DNA from: WVZH01 sp034430425
GTDB taxonomy: Bacteria; Chloroflexota; Anaerolineae; Anaerolineales; E44-bin32
Assembly: GCA_034430425.1 (NCBI GenBank)
Contig: DAOUEK010000109.1
Coordinates: forward strand, 1 to 64,000
Reading direction: 5' to 3'
DNA: 64,000 nucleotides
In this document: piece after piece, positions 1 to 8,150 of the stretch
How positions within the stretch are numbered: position 1 is the first letter of the stretch
How the letters are laid out: each line of letters opens with the position of its first letter
The notes under the pieces: generated by a model
Told to the model about the DNA's origin: nothing
The model's input: the letters and a program-made list of their open reading frames with translations, nothing else
The model's database searches: none
Position numbers and translations under genes: made by a program

Positions 1-2240
1 GGCGGCTTGATTTTGATCACATTGTGAAACGGGCCATCGGTGCTGAGCAGAATACCGCGTTCGTTGAGCCGCTGGATCAGTTCGTTGGCCTCTTCCGTCG
101 CCGGCTCGAGTGTATCCCGTTGGCGAACCAACTCGACGCCGATGAACAGCCCTGCGCCGCGCACGTCACCAATCAGGCTGTGCTTTTGCATGAGCTGTAT
201 TAGGCCATTGCAAAAACGATCGCCCAATTCGAGGGCGCGCTGCTGCAATCCCTCGTCTCGAATCACATCCAGCACAGCCAGCCCGATGGCACAGGAGACC
301 GGATTCCCGCCAAAAGTGGAGAAGAATTCCATGCCGTTGGAGAAGGAAGCTGCGATATTATCGGTCGTCACGACCGCCGCCATGGGATGACCGTTGCCGA
401 TGGGTTTCCCCATAACGACAATGTCCGGCACCACACCTTGCAGCTCGAAAGCCCAGAAATGGCTGCCCACGCGCCCAAAACCGGTTTGCACTTCATCCAC
501 AACGCAGACACCTCCCGCCCGGCGAACGTGGTTAAAAGCGCTCTCCAGGTAACCCGCCGGCGGGATAATTTGCCCCGCGCATGACATCAACGGCTCGACC
601 AGGAACCCGGAAATCGGGTCTTCCGCCTGCCGGATCACCTGCCTTACTTCGTCGCCATAAGCGACTCCCGTTTCCCGTCCCGCTCCCCTGTATTTCCCGC
701 GATAGCCGTCCGGTGTGGGCGCGATGTGCACCCGTGATTGCGGATTGCCGCTGCCGCCCGGTCCCCGGAATTTGTAGGGACTGAGGGCAATCAAATTCGC
801 TGTGTGCCCGTGATAAGCCCCTTCGACCACCAGAAAATCTTTTCGTCCGGTGTGCGTCATCGCCAGGCGCAAGGCCAATTCGTTGGCCTCGCTGCCCGAG
901 TTGAGAAAAAAGACAGTCGTGAGAGAATCGGGCAACGTCTCACACAATCGCGCGGCATAATCCGTGAGGCCATCATACAGATAACGCGTGTTCGTGTTCA
1001 AGCGCGCCATCTGACGCTGTCCGGCCGCGACGACTCGGGGGTGGCAATGCCCGACGTGACAGACATTGTTGACCAGATCGAGAAACGGACGACCGCGATC
1101 GTCAATAAGATACTGACCCTCCCCGCGGGCCATCTTATGGGGTTGGCGGTAGGCGATGGAAAGCGCAGGGCTGATTACGCCGCGGCGTTTTTCAAGCAGC
1201 TCCTCGAGCGAAGCGCCGATGGCTTCAAAAGGAACGAGATCGATTCTTGAGGCCAAGCGCTTCACCGCTTCCAGAGGATCGACTGCGATGAGTTTAGCCA
1301 ATAAATCCCAGGCGCTCGTTTCCGAGACGAACCAGGTCGGGTGATCGGGATCGATGCGGCGTCGTGCTGCAGCGATGAGCACCGTGGAGCACAAGCGGCC
1401 GCAGATCAACGGAAAGAGAACTTCGATCTCCGCCTCACACAGCGGACGAACCTGGTGATAGCCGCCCACCACCTCCGCTCCAGCACGCAAAGGATCGGAT
1501 TGATCCAGCATGGCATAAGCCATAGCGATGGCGAGATCGGATATCGTGGGATTGTAGAGACTATCGCCAAAATCGAGCAAGCCCGAGACACGTCCATCCT
1601 GCACGAGGACATTTTCGTCGTTGGCGTCAGCGTGGATGATGCTCTGCGGCAGGTCCGAGAGCCGAGGGAGAGCGCACGCGGCATATAGGTGAAACATCCA
1701 CTCGACGATGCGCCGCCGGTCGGGATCCTGGATCAAATCGATCTTCTCACGATGTTGGACAGCCTGAGTCAGATCCCAGGGATGCGTACGCCGGGCTGCC
1801 GGAAGATCGAGGTCGGCGAGTGCCACATCGACGGCAGCCAAAACCTCACCCAGGTGCCGAAGTTGGTCGCTGCTTGGCCAGCCTGCTTCAAACCAGGGCG
1901 TTCCGGAGACAAACTCGAATAAACGGGCCTGCAGCGTGGTTTCATCGTCCAAACGATGGGAGGCTTCTTTCACCCCGGATAATGTGAGCACTAACTGTGG
2001 CAAATCCAATGGAACGCCTGCAGCCTGCAGGTGCGCCACGATTTGGCCTTCCATCTCAAGCACTTCACTGGAGATAGGCGCAGTCACGCGCTTAAGCGCA
2101 TAGCTCCGGCCATCCGTCAGCGTAATGCGGTAGTTTTCGTTTTCGCCGCGGAGCTGTCTGATTTCACCGGTCAGGTCGTATGCGACGCGGAGCAATTCCG
2201 CAATCGCATCCAACATTGCATCCGGACGGCTTGCGTTCAT
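1..2240 (-). CDS. Fused APH-type kinase / class III PLP aminotransferase (amino-alcohol kinase-ammoniophospholyase candidate), 3' end cut by window
   Basis: Reading the minus strand from an ATG at 2240 gives one open frame of about 746 codons that runs off the left edge. The first ~330 residues are an aminoglycoside-phosphotransferase-fold kinase: the catalytic loop HADANDEN starts near His203 and is followed by the metal-binding LLDFGD. The rest is a class III aminotransferase, with the PLP lysine in MGKPIGNGHP at about Lys612. That active-site wording resembles ethanolamine-phosphate and 5-phosphohydroxylysine phospho-lyases more than ordinary transaminases. In animals hydroxylysine kinase and its phospho-lyase are separate proteins of exactly these two families, so a phosphorylate-then-eliminate enzyme acting on an amino alcohol is my inference. 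The start overlaps the stop of the upstream acetyltransferase gene by ATGA, implying translational coupling. A plain transaminase fused to a kinase of unrelated substrate remains possible. Confidence 0.85.
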   Translation of the reverse strand, partial: MNASRPDAMLDAIAELLRVAYDLTGEIRQLRGENENYRITLTDGRSYALKRVTAPISSEVLEMEGQIVAHLQAAGVPLDLPQLVLTLSGVKEASHRLDDETTLQARLFEFVSGTPWFEAGWPSSDQLRHLGEVLAAVDVALADLDLPAARRTHPWDLTQAVQHREKIDLIQDPDRRRIVEWMFHLYAACALPRLSDLPQSIIHADANDENVLVQDGRVSGLLDFGDSLYNPTISDLAIAMAYAMLDQSDPLRAGAEVVGGYHQVRPLCEAEIEVLFPLICGRLCSTVLIAAARRRIDPDHPTWFVSETSAWDLLAKLIAVDPLEAVKRLASRIDLVPFEAIGASLEELLEKRRGVISPALSIAYRQPHKMARGEGQYLIDDRGRPFLDLVNNVCHVGHCHPRVVAAGQRQMARLNTNTRYLYDGLTDYAARLCETLPDSLTTVFFLNSGSEANELALRLAMTHTGRKDFLVVEGAYHGHTANLIALSPYKFRGPGGSGNPQSRVHIAPTPDGYRGKYRGAGRETGVAYGDEVRQVIRQAEDPISGFLVEPLMSCAGQIIPPAGYLESAFNHVRRAGGVCVVDEVQTGFGRVGSHFWAFELQGVVPDIVVMGKPIGNGHPMAAVVTTDNIAASFSNGMEFFSTFGGNPVSCAIGLAVLDVIRDEGLQQRALELGDRFCNGLIQLMQKHSLIGDVRGAGLFIGVELVRQRDTLEPATEEANELIQRLNERGILLSTDGPFHNVIKIKP

Positions 2241-2650
2241 CCCAGGCGCTTTCCCATACTGAGGCGCTCTTCAACCTGGTATCCAAGAGTCCGATAGAAA
2301 TCGACCACGATCATATTCGTGGCGCGCACCTGCAGGTTGACCTTCGGACAACCAATCTCGGCCAGCCCGGATTCCACGCGCCTGACCAACACCGTGCCGA
2401 CACCCTGCCTGCGATACTCCGGATGCACGGCCACGTAATACAGCCAGCCGCGATGACCGTCGTAGCCACCCATCGCCGTCCCGATCAAGACACCGTCCAC
2501 GACGGCGACATAAAACGATTCACGCTGCACTGCCAGTTTTCGTTCGATATCTTCCTCAGGAACGTTCCACTTCGAAGAATCGGGGAAAACCGTGCGCCAC
2601 AGAGCGGCGACATTGTCTCTATCAGATTCGATAAATGATCGAATTTCCAT
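2237..2650 (-). CDS. ypeA: GNAT acetyltransferase, YpeA family
   Basis: A 137-residue single-domain GCN5-related N-acetyltransferase, expected to move an acetyl group from acetyl-CoA to an unidentified amine in the cytoplasm. It starts MEIRSF, carries the family hallmark MGGYDGHRG (residues 60-68), the acetyl-CoA pyrophosphate loop RRQGVGT (80-86) and ends in LSMGKRLG; these match my memory of E. coli YpeA closely. I chose ATG 2650 over an in-frame start 42 bases upstream because GAGGAAC sits 7 bases before it. The stop codon overlaps the start of the kinase-aminotransferase gene, so the two are probably one transcript. The physiological substrate is unknown. Confidence 0.85.
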   Translation of the reverse strand: MEIRSFIESDRDNVAALWRTVFPDSSKWNVPEEDIERKLAVQRESFYVAVVDGVLIGTAMGGYDGHRGWLYYVAVHPEYRRQGVGTVLVRRVESGLAEIGCPKVNLQVRATNMIVVDFYRTLGYQVEERLSMGKRLG

Positions 2651-2766
2651 ATCGTTCCTCATTTCGATCCAGCGATCATTACGACCAATCACCAGGGAAC
2701 TGAACCCAGCACTGTGCTGCCGGATCCATCACGCTGCATTATGCCACAACCTTAATGGATATCGCT

Positions 2767-4410
2767 CTATTCTGTTCCCGAGGCCTTTGATTGATTTTCA
2801 ACACATTTTAATTGATCGAGGGAATTCCAATCATGGGCATAATAGCTTTCATCCGGCATGAGGGGATAATTCATGCCGAAGTACTGATTGAAAAGAACCC
2901 GGAATGAATTTACCGGGCTGATGCCAGGGTAGAATGAATCATAATCCTTCCCCGGAAGACAATAGGTGTTGAAGATCGAGAAGGTTTCGTAGATTCCCTG
3001 CGATGAGGGATTCTCCCAGGTAAAAGTAGATCGAGGCCCATGATCTGCCTGCAGGATGATCACCGGCGGTGTGCCAGGCTTGGCGAGAATCGCTGCGACG
3101 ATCTCCTCCAGTCTTGTATTCAAATACTGCAGTTGTTCGACGTAACCCGATTGGTACTCCGCCAATGTGCCTTCATAGTCATCCGCATCGAAATAGCTGA
3201 AAGGAATATCAGGCAAATCCATCGTCCCATCGGCCTGGAAAACGAAGGGCGGATGGGGCAATATCACGTGGGCAAATACAAATTTCGGACTGGGGATGAG
3301 GTCGAGGGACGGGAATGTATCCAATATGTACAGCTGCCGTGCAATATGTCCACTATACGATACGCCATACGCCGTTCGATTGAAAAGGATCGAAATTTCC
3401 GCCGGATAGATCACAATCGACTGGGAAAGCAAAATCGATTCGAAGGGGTTCAAGCCATGGATGATCGGGTCGAGGCGATAATCGGTTGAGGTGATATCGG
3501 TCAGCGAAAAGCCTGATTCAAAGGTGACAATCTGATAACCCAGGTCTTTGAAGGTCTGCATGACCACATTTTGATTCAAATATGTCGAGAGAACGTCCGC
3601 CGGCACCCTCCTCGGCTCTGATTCGGGGATGACATGCTGCACGTAATCCAGATTCAACGAGGTAATCAGCGAGAGGATGGTTTTGGTGTAATTGGCAATA
3701 CTCTGTGCAGCGACGTAGCACCCTTGCGCATCGAGAAAATCGAGGAATTCGGAATTGTCATAGCCATAGATATCTTGCAAAACGTCGGCTCTGCCATAGG
3801 CATCCAAGATCAGATAATAAACATCCGGGAGGTCCGTGAGTCCTCCAGTTGGCTGAACCGCGTTTGTGGAAATGGGACTTCGCTCGGTATCAAACTGCAT
3901 GACCGTGAGGGCATACTGACCGATGAGGATCAGCGAGGTGATGATCGAGGAAAGGACGAAAATGTTGATCAGTACATCGACCGCCTGCAGCCAGCCCGGC
4001 CGTTTCTGGATCATGAAGATGATCCCGAATACAAGACTGATTGGAACGAGAAACGTGATCGTAAGGATGATGCGATGATTCATTTCCTGGATACCTGTAA
4101 AACCTGGTCCGAAGAATGTGGTCAGTGTGGAAGTCACCCAGGATGGAATTCGACCGAACTGCAGGATAACAAACAAAAGCAATGAACTTGTGACCGCTGT
4201 GGTCTTCCAACCTTTCGATACCTTCTTAATTCCAACGAGAATTAATATTGCCAGCGCGATAAAGAGCAAACCGGGACGAATGACCCACGAGATTCGAACC
4301 CGGTCGGCGTTCACAGCCAGCAGGGAGAGAACAGGCATTACGGCAACGCCAAGAGTTTGGAGGATGCTGACTTTACTTGAGTGGCTATTACTCGAGCATG
4401 AGCCTTCCAT
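2767..4410 (-). CDS. Membrane-anchored sulfatase/alkaline-phosphatase-fold hydrolase
   Basis: A 547-residue protein with about five hydrophobic segments in the first 185 residues, followed by an extracytoplasmic domain of the alkaline phosphatase/sulfatase superfamily. Metal-ligand motifs are visible: VYYLILDAYGRAD near residue 200, and ADHGPRS near 455. A NYTKT segment lies where the Thr/Ser nucleophile is expected, and HVILPHPPF supplies histidines. The layout resembles lipoteichoic acid synthases and phosphoethanolamine transferases, though no specific family can be fixed by eye. A role in modifying surface glycans or lipids is inferred. No clear ribosome binding site precedes ATG 4410; a later start such as Met25 is possible. 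The gene stands alone, 157 bases downstream of the gap after the methyltransferase-like gene. Confidence 0.7.
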   Translation of the reverse strand: MEGSCSSNSHSSKVSILQTLGVAVMPVLSLLAVNADRVRISWVIRPGLLFIALAILILVGIKKVSKGWKTTAVTSSLLLFVILQFGRIPSWVTSTLTTFFGPGFTGIQEMNHRIILTITFLVPISLVFGIIFMIQKRPGWLQAVDVLINIFVLSSIITSLILIGQYALTVMQFDTERSPISTNAVQPTGGLTDLPDVYYLILDAYGRADVLQDIYGYDNSEFLDFLDAQGCYVAAQSIANYTKTILSLITSLNLDYVQHVIPESEPRRVPADVLSTYLNQNVVMQTFKDLGYQIVTFESGFSLTDITSTDYRLDPIIHGLNPFESILLSQSIVIYPAEISILFNRTAYGVSYSGHIARQLYILDTFPSLDLIPSPKFVFAHVILPHPPFVFQADGTMDLPDIPFSYFDADDYEGTLAEYQSGYVEQLQYLNTRLEEIVAAILAKPGTPPVIILQADHGPRSTFTWENPSSQGIYETFSIFNTYCLPGKDYDSFYPGISPVNSFRVLFNQYFGMNYPLMPDESYYAHDWNSLDQLKCVENQSKASGTE

Positions 4411-4567
4411 GTTAAGTAATGTTAACCGAAAACGCCTGCGAAAAAAAGCTTTGGAGTATTAAATTGGAGAACGTACGAACAATAAATTGGATGAACTCGA
4501 TTCCGATCAAATCATCGGTCCATTCTTGATATCCCCATTTACCTCGAGAGAATCTGACGACGAAGAG

Positions 4568-5083
4568 TCAGAAAATGAAGGGAATGAACATCCTGGTCGT
4601 TTCCATGTAATCGGCGTACGCCTGACCAAATCGGTTCAGGTTATCCTGCTCCTCCACTCTACCTGTTGCAAAGACAAAGGCACATAAAAACACCAGGAGC
4701 AGTAATCCGTATCCCGAAGGGGATTTCAGAAATGCCCCCAAGCCGAGAAGCAGCAACGATCCGTAAAGTGGATGGCGGATGAAGCGGTAGGCGCCTCGCC
4801 TTACCAACTGCGTGGTGTTTTCAAGATCGTCTTCCGGATCACCGAAAGATCGAAGTAGTTGGAATCCGTGCCAGGCGAGTAGAAAGGAGCCGATCAGCAA
4901 GAGCCAGGACAAGACCTGGTGCGCAGCAGCCGGATTAACAAACCACGAATCAGCATTGAGCACAATCAGCGCGAGCGTAAACTCAAAGGCAAAAAAACGA
5001 ACGAAACGATAACGATGTGGCCGGCGAAGCGTGAAGAATAACAACAGGATTGAAAGAACGAGAAAGAGAATGAAATATAACAT
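4568..5083 (-). CDS. Isoprenylcysteine carboxyl methyltransferase-like membrane protein
   Basis: A 171-residue integral membrane protein with four to five hydrophobic segments. The C-terminal half has the ICMT/PEMT signature: RFIRHPLYGS near residue 100, an EEQ pair, then FGQAYADY and a terminal RMFIPF. In characterised relatives this region binds S-adenosylmethionine and methylates a lipid or prenyl-cysteine carboxylate at the membrane; the bacterial substrate is usually unknown. Length fits the bacterial family. The gene is on the same strand as the sulfatase-fold gene, 157 bases away, with no strong sign that they share a transcript. The terminal motif reads MFIPF rather than RFIPF, a mild deviation. 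Confidence 0.72.
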   Translation of the reverse strand: MLYFILFLVLSILLLFFTLRRPHRYRFVRFFAFEFTLALIVLNADSWFVNPAAAHQVLSWLLLIGSFLLAWHGFQLLRSFGDPEDDLENTTQLVRRGAYRFIRHPLYGSLLLLGLGAFLKSPSGYGLLLLVFLCAFVFATGRVEEQDNLNRFGQAYADYMETTRMFIPFIF

Positions 5084-5451
5084 ACCTGCAATACTCCACC
5101 ATTTCTAGAATGCTTGATGAGATACGTTTCCCGCTGAAGTATATTCCCCTGTCGACGAAGTCGCTATCGCAGCTATCGGAATGATCATGTATCCATCAAG
5201 CGAAGTAGCCCTCATCATTAAGAAATAGAAAGGCAATCTTAACAGGACCTTAACACCCATCGTGAAAAATAACGGATGAACAATGGAAACAAAGCACGTC
5301 GAACCGATTCCACCAAGGAACATCCATACGAGATACCCATGATTCCAGAGATGGTGGAAGGCAAGCGCATGACTAAATACTCATGGCAGTCGCATAACGA
5401 GATCGACGATAATAAGGATTGTGTTCAAGGTGGAAAATGGGAAAAGAGAAA
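5084..5451. other. Intergenic gap, divergent
   Basis: This stretch separates the methyltransferase-like gene (minus) from the unknown plus-strand gene. It should hold both promoters, but I could not pick a convincing -35/-10 pair. A 72-codon minus-strand reading frame here (5105-5323) is hydrophobic but has no recognisable domain or ribosome binding site, and was not accepted as a gene. Confidence 0.5.
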
Positions 5452-6078
5452 ATGGCAGATTTCGATAACGTATTGTTTTCAAGTAACCACGTTCAGACCA
5501 ATGCAAGCTTCATCAGCGCCGGATGGGTCTCAACGGGATTCATCGCCCAGCAATTGGCCAAAGAGGGAGTCAGGGGGGACATCCTTTTCGATGATGCCTG
5601 CCTGCACCTGATCGCCCTGAATTACCTGCTGCACAACATGGGTTTCTTTACCGGCGCGCGGTACGGCGCCTTCGATCTGAAGATATCCCTCGAAACCCTG
5701 CTATCGACCTGGCAATCCGAAGATCAAGCGATCGTCGAAACCCCGGCTCCGGATTACGTTCCCGAGGCGCAATACTTCCGCATCATGGAAGCATCGGCGC
5801 TTCTCGGCACATATTGGCACTTTCCGCAAGATACTCAACAGAACGAAGCCCCCAGGGTTGGCATGGTGCGCGGTATGAGTCTGGTCTACCCCTCATTATG
5901 GCTGCTCGCCATTCGCTGGCTCGGGCGGCAAGACCTGGTTCATTTCGACCGTCAGGACTTTTCCAACCTTATCATCTCCGATTCCGCTTTCAGGGAAACG
6001 GATCGTCACGACGCAGTTCTCTTGCCCTACCCACCCCGCCTGCCGCTTTCATCTCGCTCCACTCCGATAAGCGGCTGA
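5452..6078 (+). CDS. Protein of unknown function
   Basis: I do not recognise this protein. From ATG 5452 it has 208 residues (MADFDN...), with no signal peptide; its middle is helical with mildly hydrophobic patches around LNYLLHNMGFF and YPSLWLLAIRWLG, but no clear membrane segment. Codon use looks coding up to about residue 185; the last ~25 residues are Pro/Ser/Arg-rich and end abruptly, so a frameshift near the 3' end is possible. An in-frame ATG 33 bases upstream is an alternative start. The next gene, the small regulator at 6204, has its own promoter, so functional linkage is not implied. Confidence 0.5.
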   Translation: MADFDNVLFSSNHVQTNASFISAGWVSTGFIAQQLAKEGVRGDILFDDACLHLIALNYLLHNMGFFTGARYGAFDLKISLETLLSTWQSEDQAIVETPAPDYVPEAQYFRIMEASALLGTYWHFPQDTQQNEAPRVGMVRGMSLVYPSLWLLAIRWLGRQDLVHFDRQDFSNLIISDSAFRETDRHDAVLLPYPPRLPLSSRSTPISG

Positions 6079-6122
6079 GTTCAAAGCCATCAATTCCAGA
6101 TAGAATCTGCTATCCAACAAAT

Positions 6123-6138
6123 GTAAAGCGCGCTTGAC
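6123..6138. promoter_or_regulatory. Operator copy 1 (GTAAAG-N4-CTTGAC)
   Basis: A near-perfect inverted repeat, GTAAAG then CGCG then CTTGAC, overlapping the -35 hexamer of the regulator promoter. The same 16-base element recurs as a perfect palindrome at 6170-6185. One half-site carries a G for T change because it doubles as TTGACA. Binding by the XRE protein encoded downstream is inferred from position and symmetry. Confidence 0.6.
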
Positions 6139-6163
6139 ATTATTGTGGATTTTATGGTATCCT
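6134..6163 (+). promoter_or_regulatory. Sigma-70-type promoter of the XRE/membrane-protein operon
   Basis: A perfect -35 TTGACA (6134-6139), an 18-base spacer and TATCCT (6158-6163) give a credible housekeeping promoter 41 bases before the regulator start codon. Transcription would begin near 6170, inside the second operator copy. Confidence 0.6.
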
Positions 6164-6169
6164 GCGTAT

Positions 6170-6185
6170 GTAAAGTTCGCTTTAC
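6170..6185. promoter_or_regulatory. Operator copy 2 (GTAAAG-N4-CTTTAC)
   Basis: A perfect inverted repeat with 6-base arms GTAAAG and CTTTAC around TTCG, lying at the predicted transcription start. Its start is 47 bases from that of copy 1, so the promoter is bracketed by two sites. This layout is typical of autorepression by a dimeric helix-turn-helix protein. Confidence 0.62.
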
Positions 6186-6203
6186 TTTCGAGAAAGGGAT
6201 ACG

Positions 6204-6416
6204 ATGGCGGAAATTGTGCTGAACAAGATCAAGGAATATCGTCTTCAACATAATCTCACCCAGGAGGATCTCGCTTTCGCAGTTGGCGTATCGCGGCAAA
6301 GCATCAACGCTATCGAGCGCGGCCGATATATTCCCAGCCTTCCCTTGGCGCTGCGATTCGCCCGCCTGTTTGAGACCTCGATGGACGCGTTATTTCAACT
6401 TCAGGAGGATGCCTAA
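6204..6416 (+). CDS. Small XRE-family helix-turn-helix regulator
   Basis: A 70-residue protein that is essentially one Cro/C1-type DNA-binding domain. The helix-turn-helix is seen in LTQEDLAFAVGVSRQSINAIERGRY (given here as a span, residues 18-42), with the invariant ISRQ-like SRQ and NxIE elements. Such minimal regulators commonly sit next to a small membrane protein and repress their own operon. A ribosome binding site GAAAGGGA precedes ATG 6204. The stop is one base from the next start, so both genes form an operon. Two copies of a GTAAAG/CTTTAC operator flank the promoter, which supports autoregulation; the inducing signal is unknown. Confidence 0.85.
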   Translation: MAEIVLNKIKEYRLQHNLTQEDLAFAVGVSRQSINAIERGRYIPSLPLALRFARLFETSMDALFQLQEDA

Positions 6417-6417
6417 A

Positions 6418-6651
6418 ATGGCAGAATATCTAAGTGCATTTGTAAATTTCTTCAAACCCGACGAACGCTTTATCATGCATCGACTCAAATCGTCTCGATT
6501 CGCCCTGATCGTAATGGTTGTGATCACGGCCGTATGGATCGAATACGACTTAATCATTAACAATCAGATACGCTGGGATCTGATAATCATCCTCAGCGCA
6601 TCTGTGATTGCCAAATTGGTCTCGATGGTTTATTACCGTCTCAAACAGTAA
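6418..6651 (+). CDS. Small membrane protein cotranscribed with XRE regulator
   Basis: A 77-residue protein starting at ATG 6418, one base after the regulator stop, with AGGAGG about 10 bases upstream. Two hydrophobic helices are visible (around residues 26-45 and 52-70), separated by a short polar loop, and the N terminus is polar. A longer in-frame reading from 6283 lies inside the regulator gene in another frame and lacks a ribosome binding site, so it was rejected. Small membrane proteins paired with XRE regulators are common, but none of their functions can be assigned here; sensing a membrane signal and relaying it to the regulator is only a guess. Confidence 0.75.
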   Translation: MAEYLSAFVNFFKPDERFIMHRLKSSRFALIVMVVITAVWIEYDLIINNQIRWDLIIILSASVIAKLVSMVYYRLKQ

Positions 6652-6655
6652 TTCT

Positions 6656-7429
6656 TTAGGGTGCACAAATCGGGGGCGGCGTACCACTATAGGTCGGGTT
6701 GATCGCCGATCCGGTCTGTACGAAGGCTGCGCCGTCCCAGGTATATTCAAGCACCTGGCGGTTGCAAGGGCAGCAGTTCGGTTCTCCGTATAGATAGAGC
6801 GATTCCTCAAACACAATCGTATCCCCCATCTTACTCCAGGACCCATGTGTGCCTTCATGAGTATACACATTGGTCAGCCCCGATCCATTCCAAACATAAA
6901 TCCGCAAATTTAAAAAGGCACCCGAGCCGTCATACACTTCGGGGATGATGACCAATTTTTGGCAGCCGAGGAACTCGTAATACCCGGCCTCGTCCTGAAT
7001 CTGCTTGATCATCGGATCGCCGCCGGCATAATTCCAAACGTTGATCCACGCTGAACCATCCCAATTGTCCACGGAGACGGTTTTACCTGCCGCGCCGCCA
7101 TCCGTTATACGCACACGTTGATACGTGCCGTCACAATTCAGACTCACACCACCCGGCGGCGGCGATTCCGTCGCTGTCGCGGTTGGAGTTTCAGGCGACT
7201 CGGTGTACGTCGCTGTCGGCGCCTCAACGGTTGGCGTCTCCGTGTCCGCCGTCACTGCTGCAAGTGTCTCGAGTGCATATGCCGTCTGCGTAGCTGCAAC
7301 ACTCGTAGCGACCAGATCATCGGCGTCCACTTCCGCAGTAGGCGTTGTGGTTGGCAAATCACATGCCAGGGCACAAACAAGAAGTACAACGAGGGCCAAC
7401 AAAGGATATCGATGCATACGCTTATTCAT
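6656..7429 (-). CDS. Lipoprotein with Thr/Pro-rich linker, unknown function
   Basis: A 257-residue exported lipoprotein. The signal sequence has a basic start (NKRMHR), a hydrophobic core and a lipobox ending ALAC near residue 23. Residues 30-90 are a low-complexity Thr/Pro/Glu linker, followed by a globular domain of ~165 residues rich in Trp, Tyr and Gly, with several short beta-like repeats of the type DGSAWINVW and WDGAAFVQT, and a NCCPCN cysteine cluster. The AGGAGG ribosome binding site is just upstream. It is similar in plan, not in folded domain, to the lipoprotein at 9427. The domain was not recognised. It ends 4 bases after the convergent membrane-protein gene. Confidence 0.75.
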   Translation of the reverse strand: MNKRMHRYPLLALVVLLVCALACDLPTTTPTAEVDADDLVATSVAATQTAYALETLAAVTADTETPTVEAPTATYTESPETPTATATESPPPGGVSLNCDGTYQRVRITDGGAAGKTVSVDNWDGSAWINVWNYAGGDPMIKQIQDEAGYYEFLGCQKLVIIPEVYDGSGAFLNLRIYVWNGSGLTNVYTHEGTHGSWSKMGDTIVFEESLYLYGEPNCCPCNRQVLEYTWDGAAFVQTGSAINPTYSGTPPPICAP

Positions 7430-7552
7430 CCTTCCTCCTCACGATCTGTAACGTTTAATCAGGCGATTTGTGACAGCACGATCAACGAGTAATCCCAATG
7501 TCACTGTCCACGCAACTATAATCCGGTGAACCACGCGGCGCCTGAACAACGC

Positions 7553-8113
7553 CTAGGCATTCCGGCTTTTCGTTGCTCCCAGCACAGCAGTCAGCAGGAT
7601 GAAGATCAAGCCGAGTGCCACAAGCAAGAATTTCGGGATGGCACACCAGCGGGCGACGGCCGGCCAATACGCACGCGCACTCCCCAGCAAAACACGGATC
7701 AGGGCGTAGTTCTCCAGCGCGTCCAGCAGCCCTGCCCCGACTTGCCCCCAGGCCAGAATCATCCCGATGGAATGGAGAAACCGGGAACGGCCGGCCACTG
7801 AACGGGCGAGCAATACACAGCCCAATCCGATGCAGGTCGCATAGGAAACAAGGAAGAGATAGTCCAGGCCCAGGTTCAGTCCCGCAAATACCTGTCCCTG
7901 CGTTCCCCAGGAATCCATGATTTCACGCGCCAGGTCCAGCGTTCCTGCAAATTCAAAACTCACAATACCCGCCGGCGCTGCTGAGGTCTTTAGTGGGGAA
8001 CCGAGTGCCTGCAGACTAACTCCTACCACGAGTGTCAAAACCAGGACGAGAATAAACACCCGCTTTTGCGCGGATGCTGCAATCCAATCAAAAGGGCTGA
8101 TCTTCATCATCAT
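7553..8113 (-). CDS. Four-helix membrane protein, unknown function
   Basis: A 186-residue protein with four clear hydrophobic segments (about residues 18-37, 84-105, 115-140, 160-180). The first helix is followed by a ~45-residue loop with FEFAGTLDLAREIMDSWG. No cleavable signal or recognised motif is evident. The MMM start leaves three possible initiation codons. It lies 37 bases after the methyltransferase gene on the same strand, so the two may be cotranscribed. I do not know its function. Confidence 0.65.
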   Translation of the reverse strand: MMMKISPFDWIAASAQKRVFILVLVLTLVVGVSLQALGSPLKTSAAPAGIVSFEFAGTLDLAREIMDSWGTQGQVFAGLNLGLDYLFLVSYATCIGLGCVLLARSVAGRSRFLHSIGMILAWGQVGAGLLDALENYALIRVLLGSARAYWPAVARWCAIPKFLLVALGLIFILLTAVLGATKSRNA

Positions 8114-8150
8114 ATTCGCATTCCTTTCGAATGCAATAGAAAGTCGGTAA

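Noticed and set aside
5105..5323. 72-codon hydrophobic minus-strand frame
   Set aside because: No ribosome binding site, no known family, and it lies in the gap that must hold promoters.
7125..7451. Val/Ser/Ala repeat-rich plus-strand frame
   Set aside because: It is the antisense of the Thr/Pro linker of a lipoprotein; the repeats only reflect that linker.
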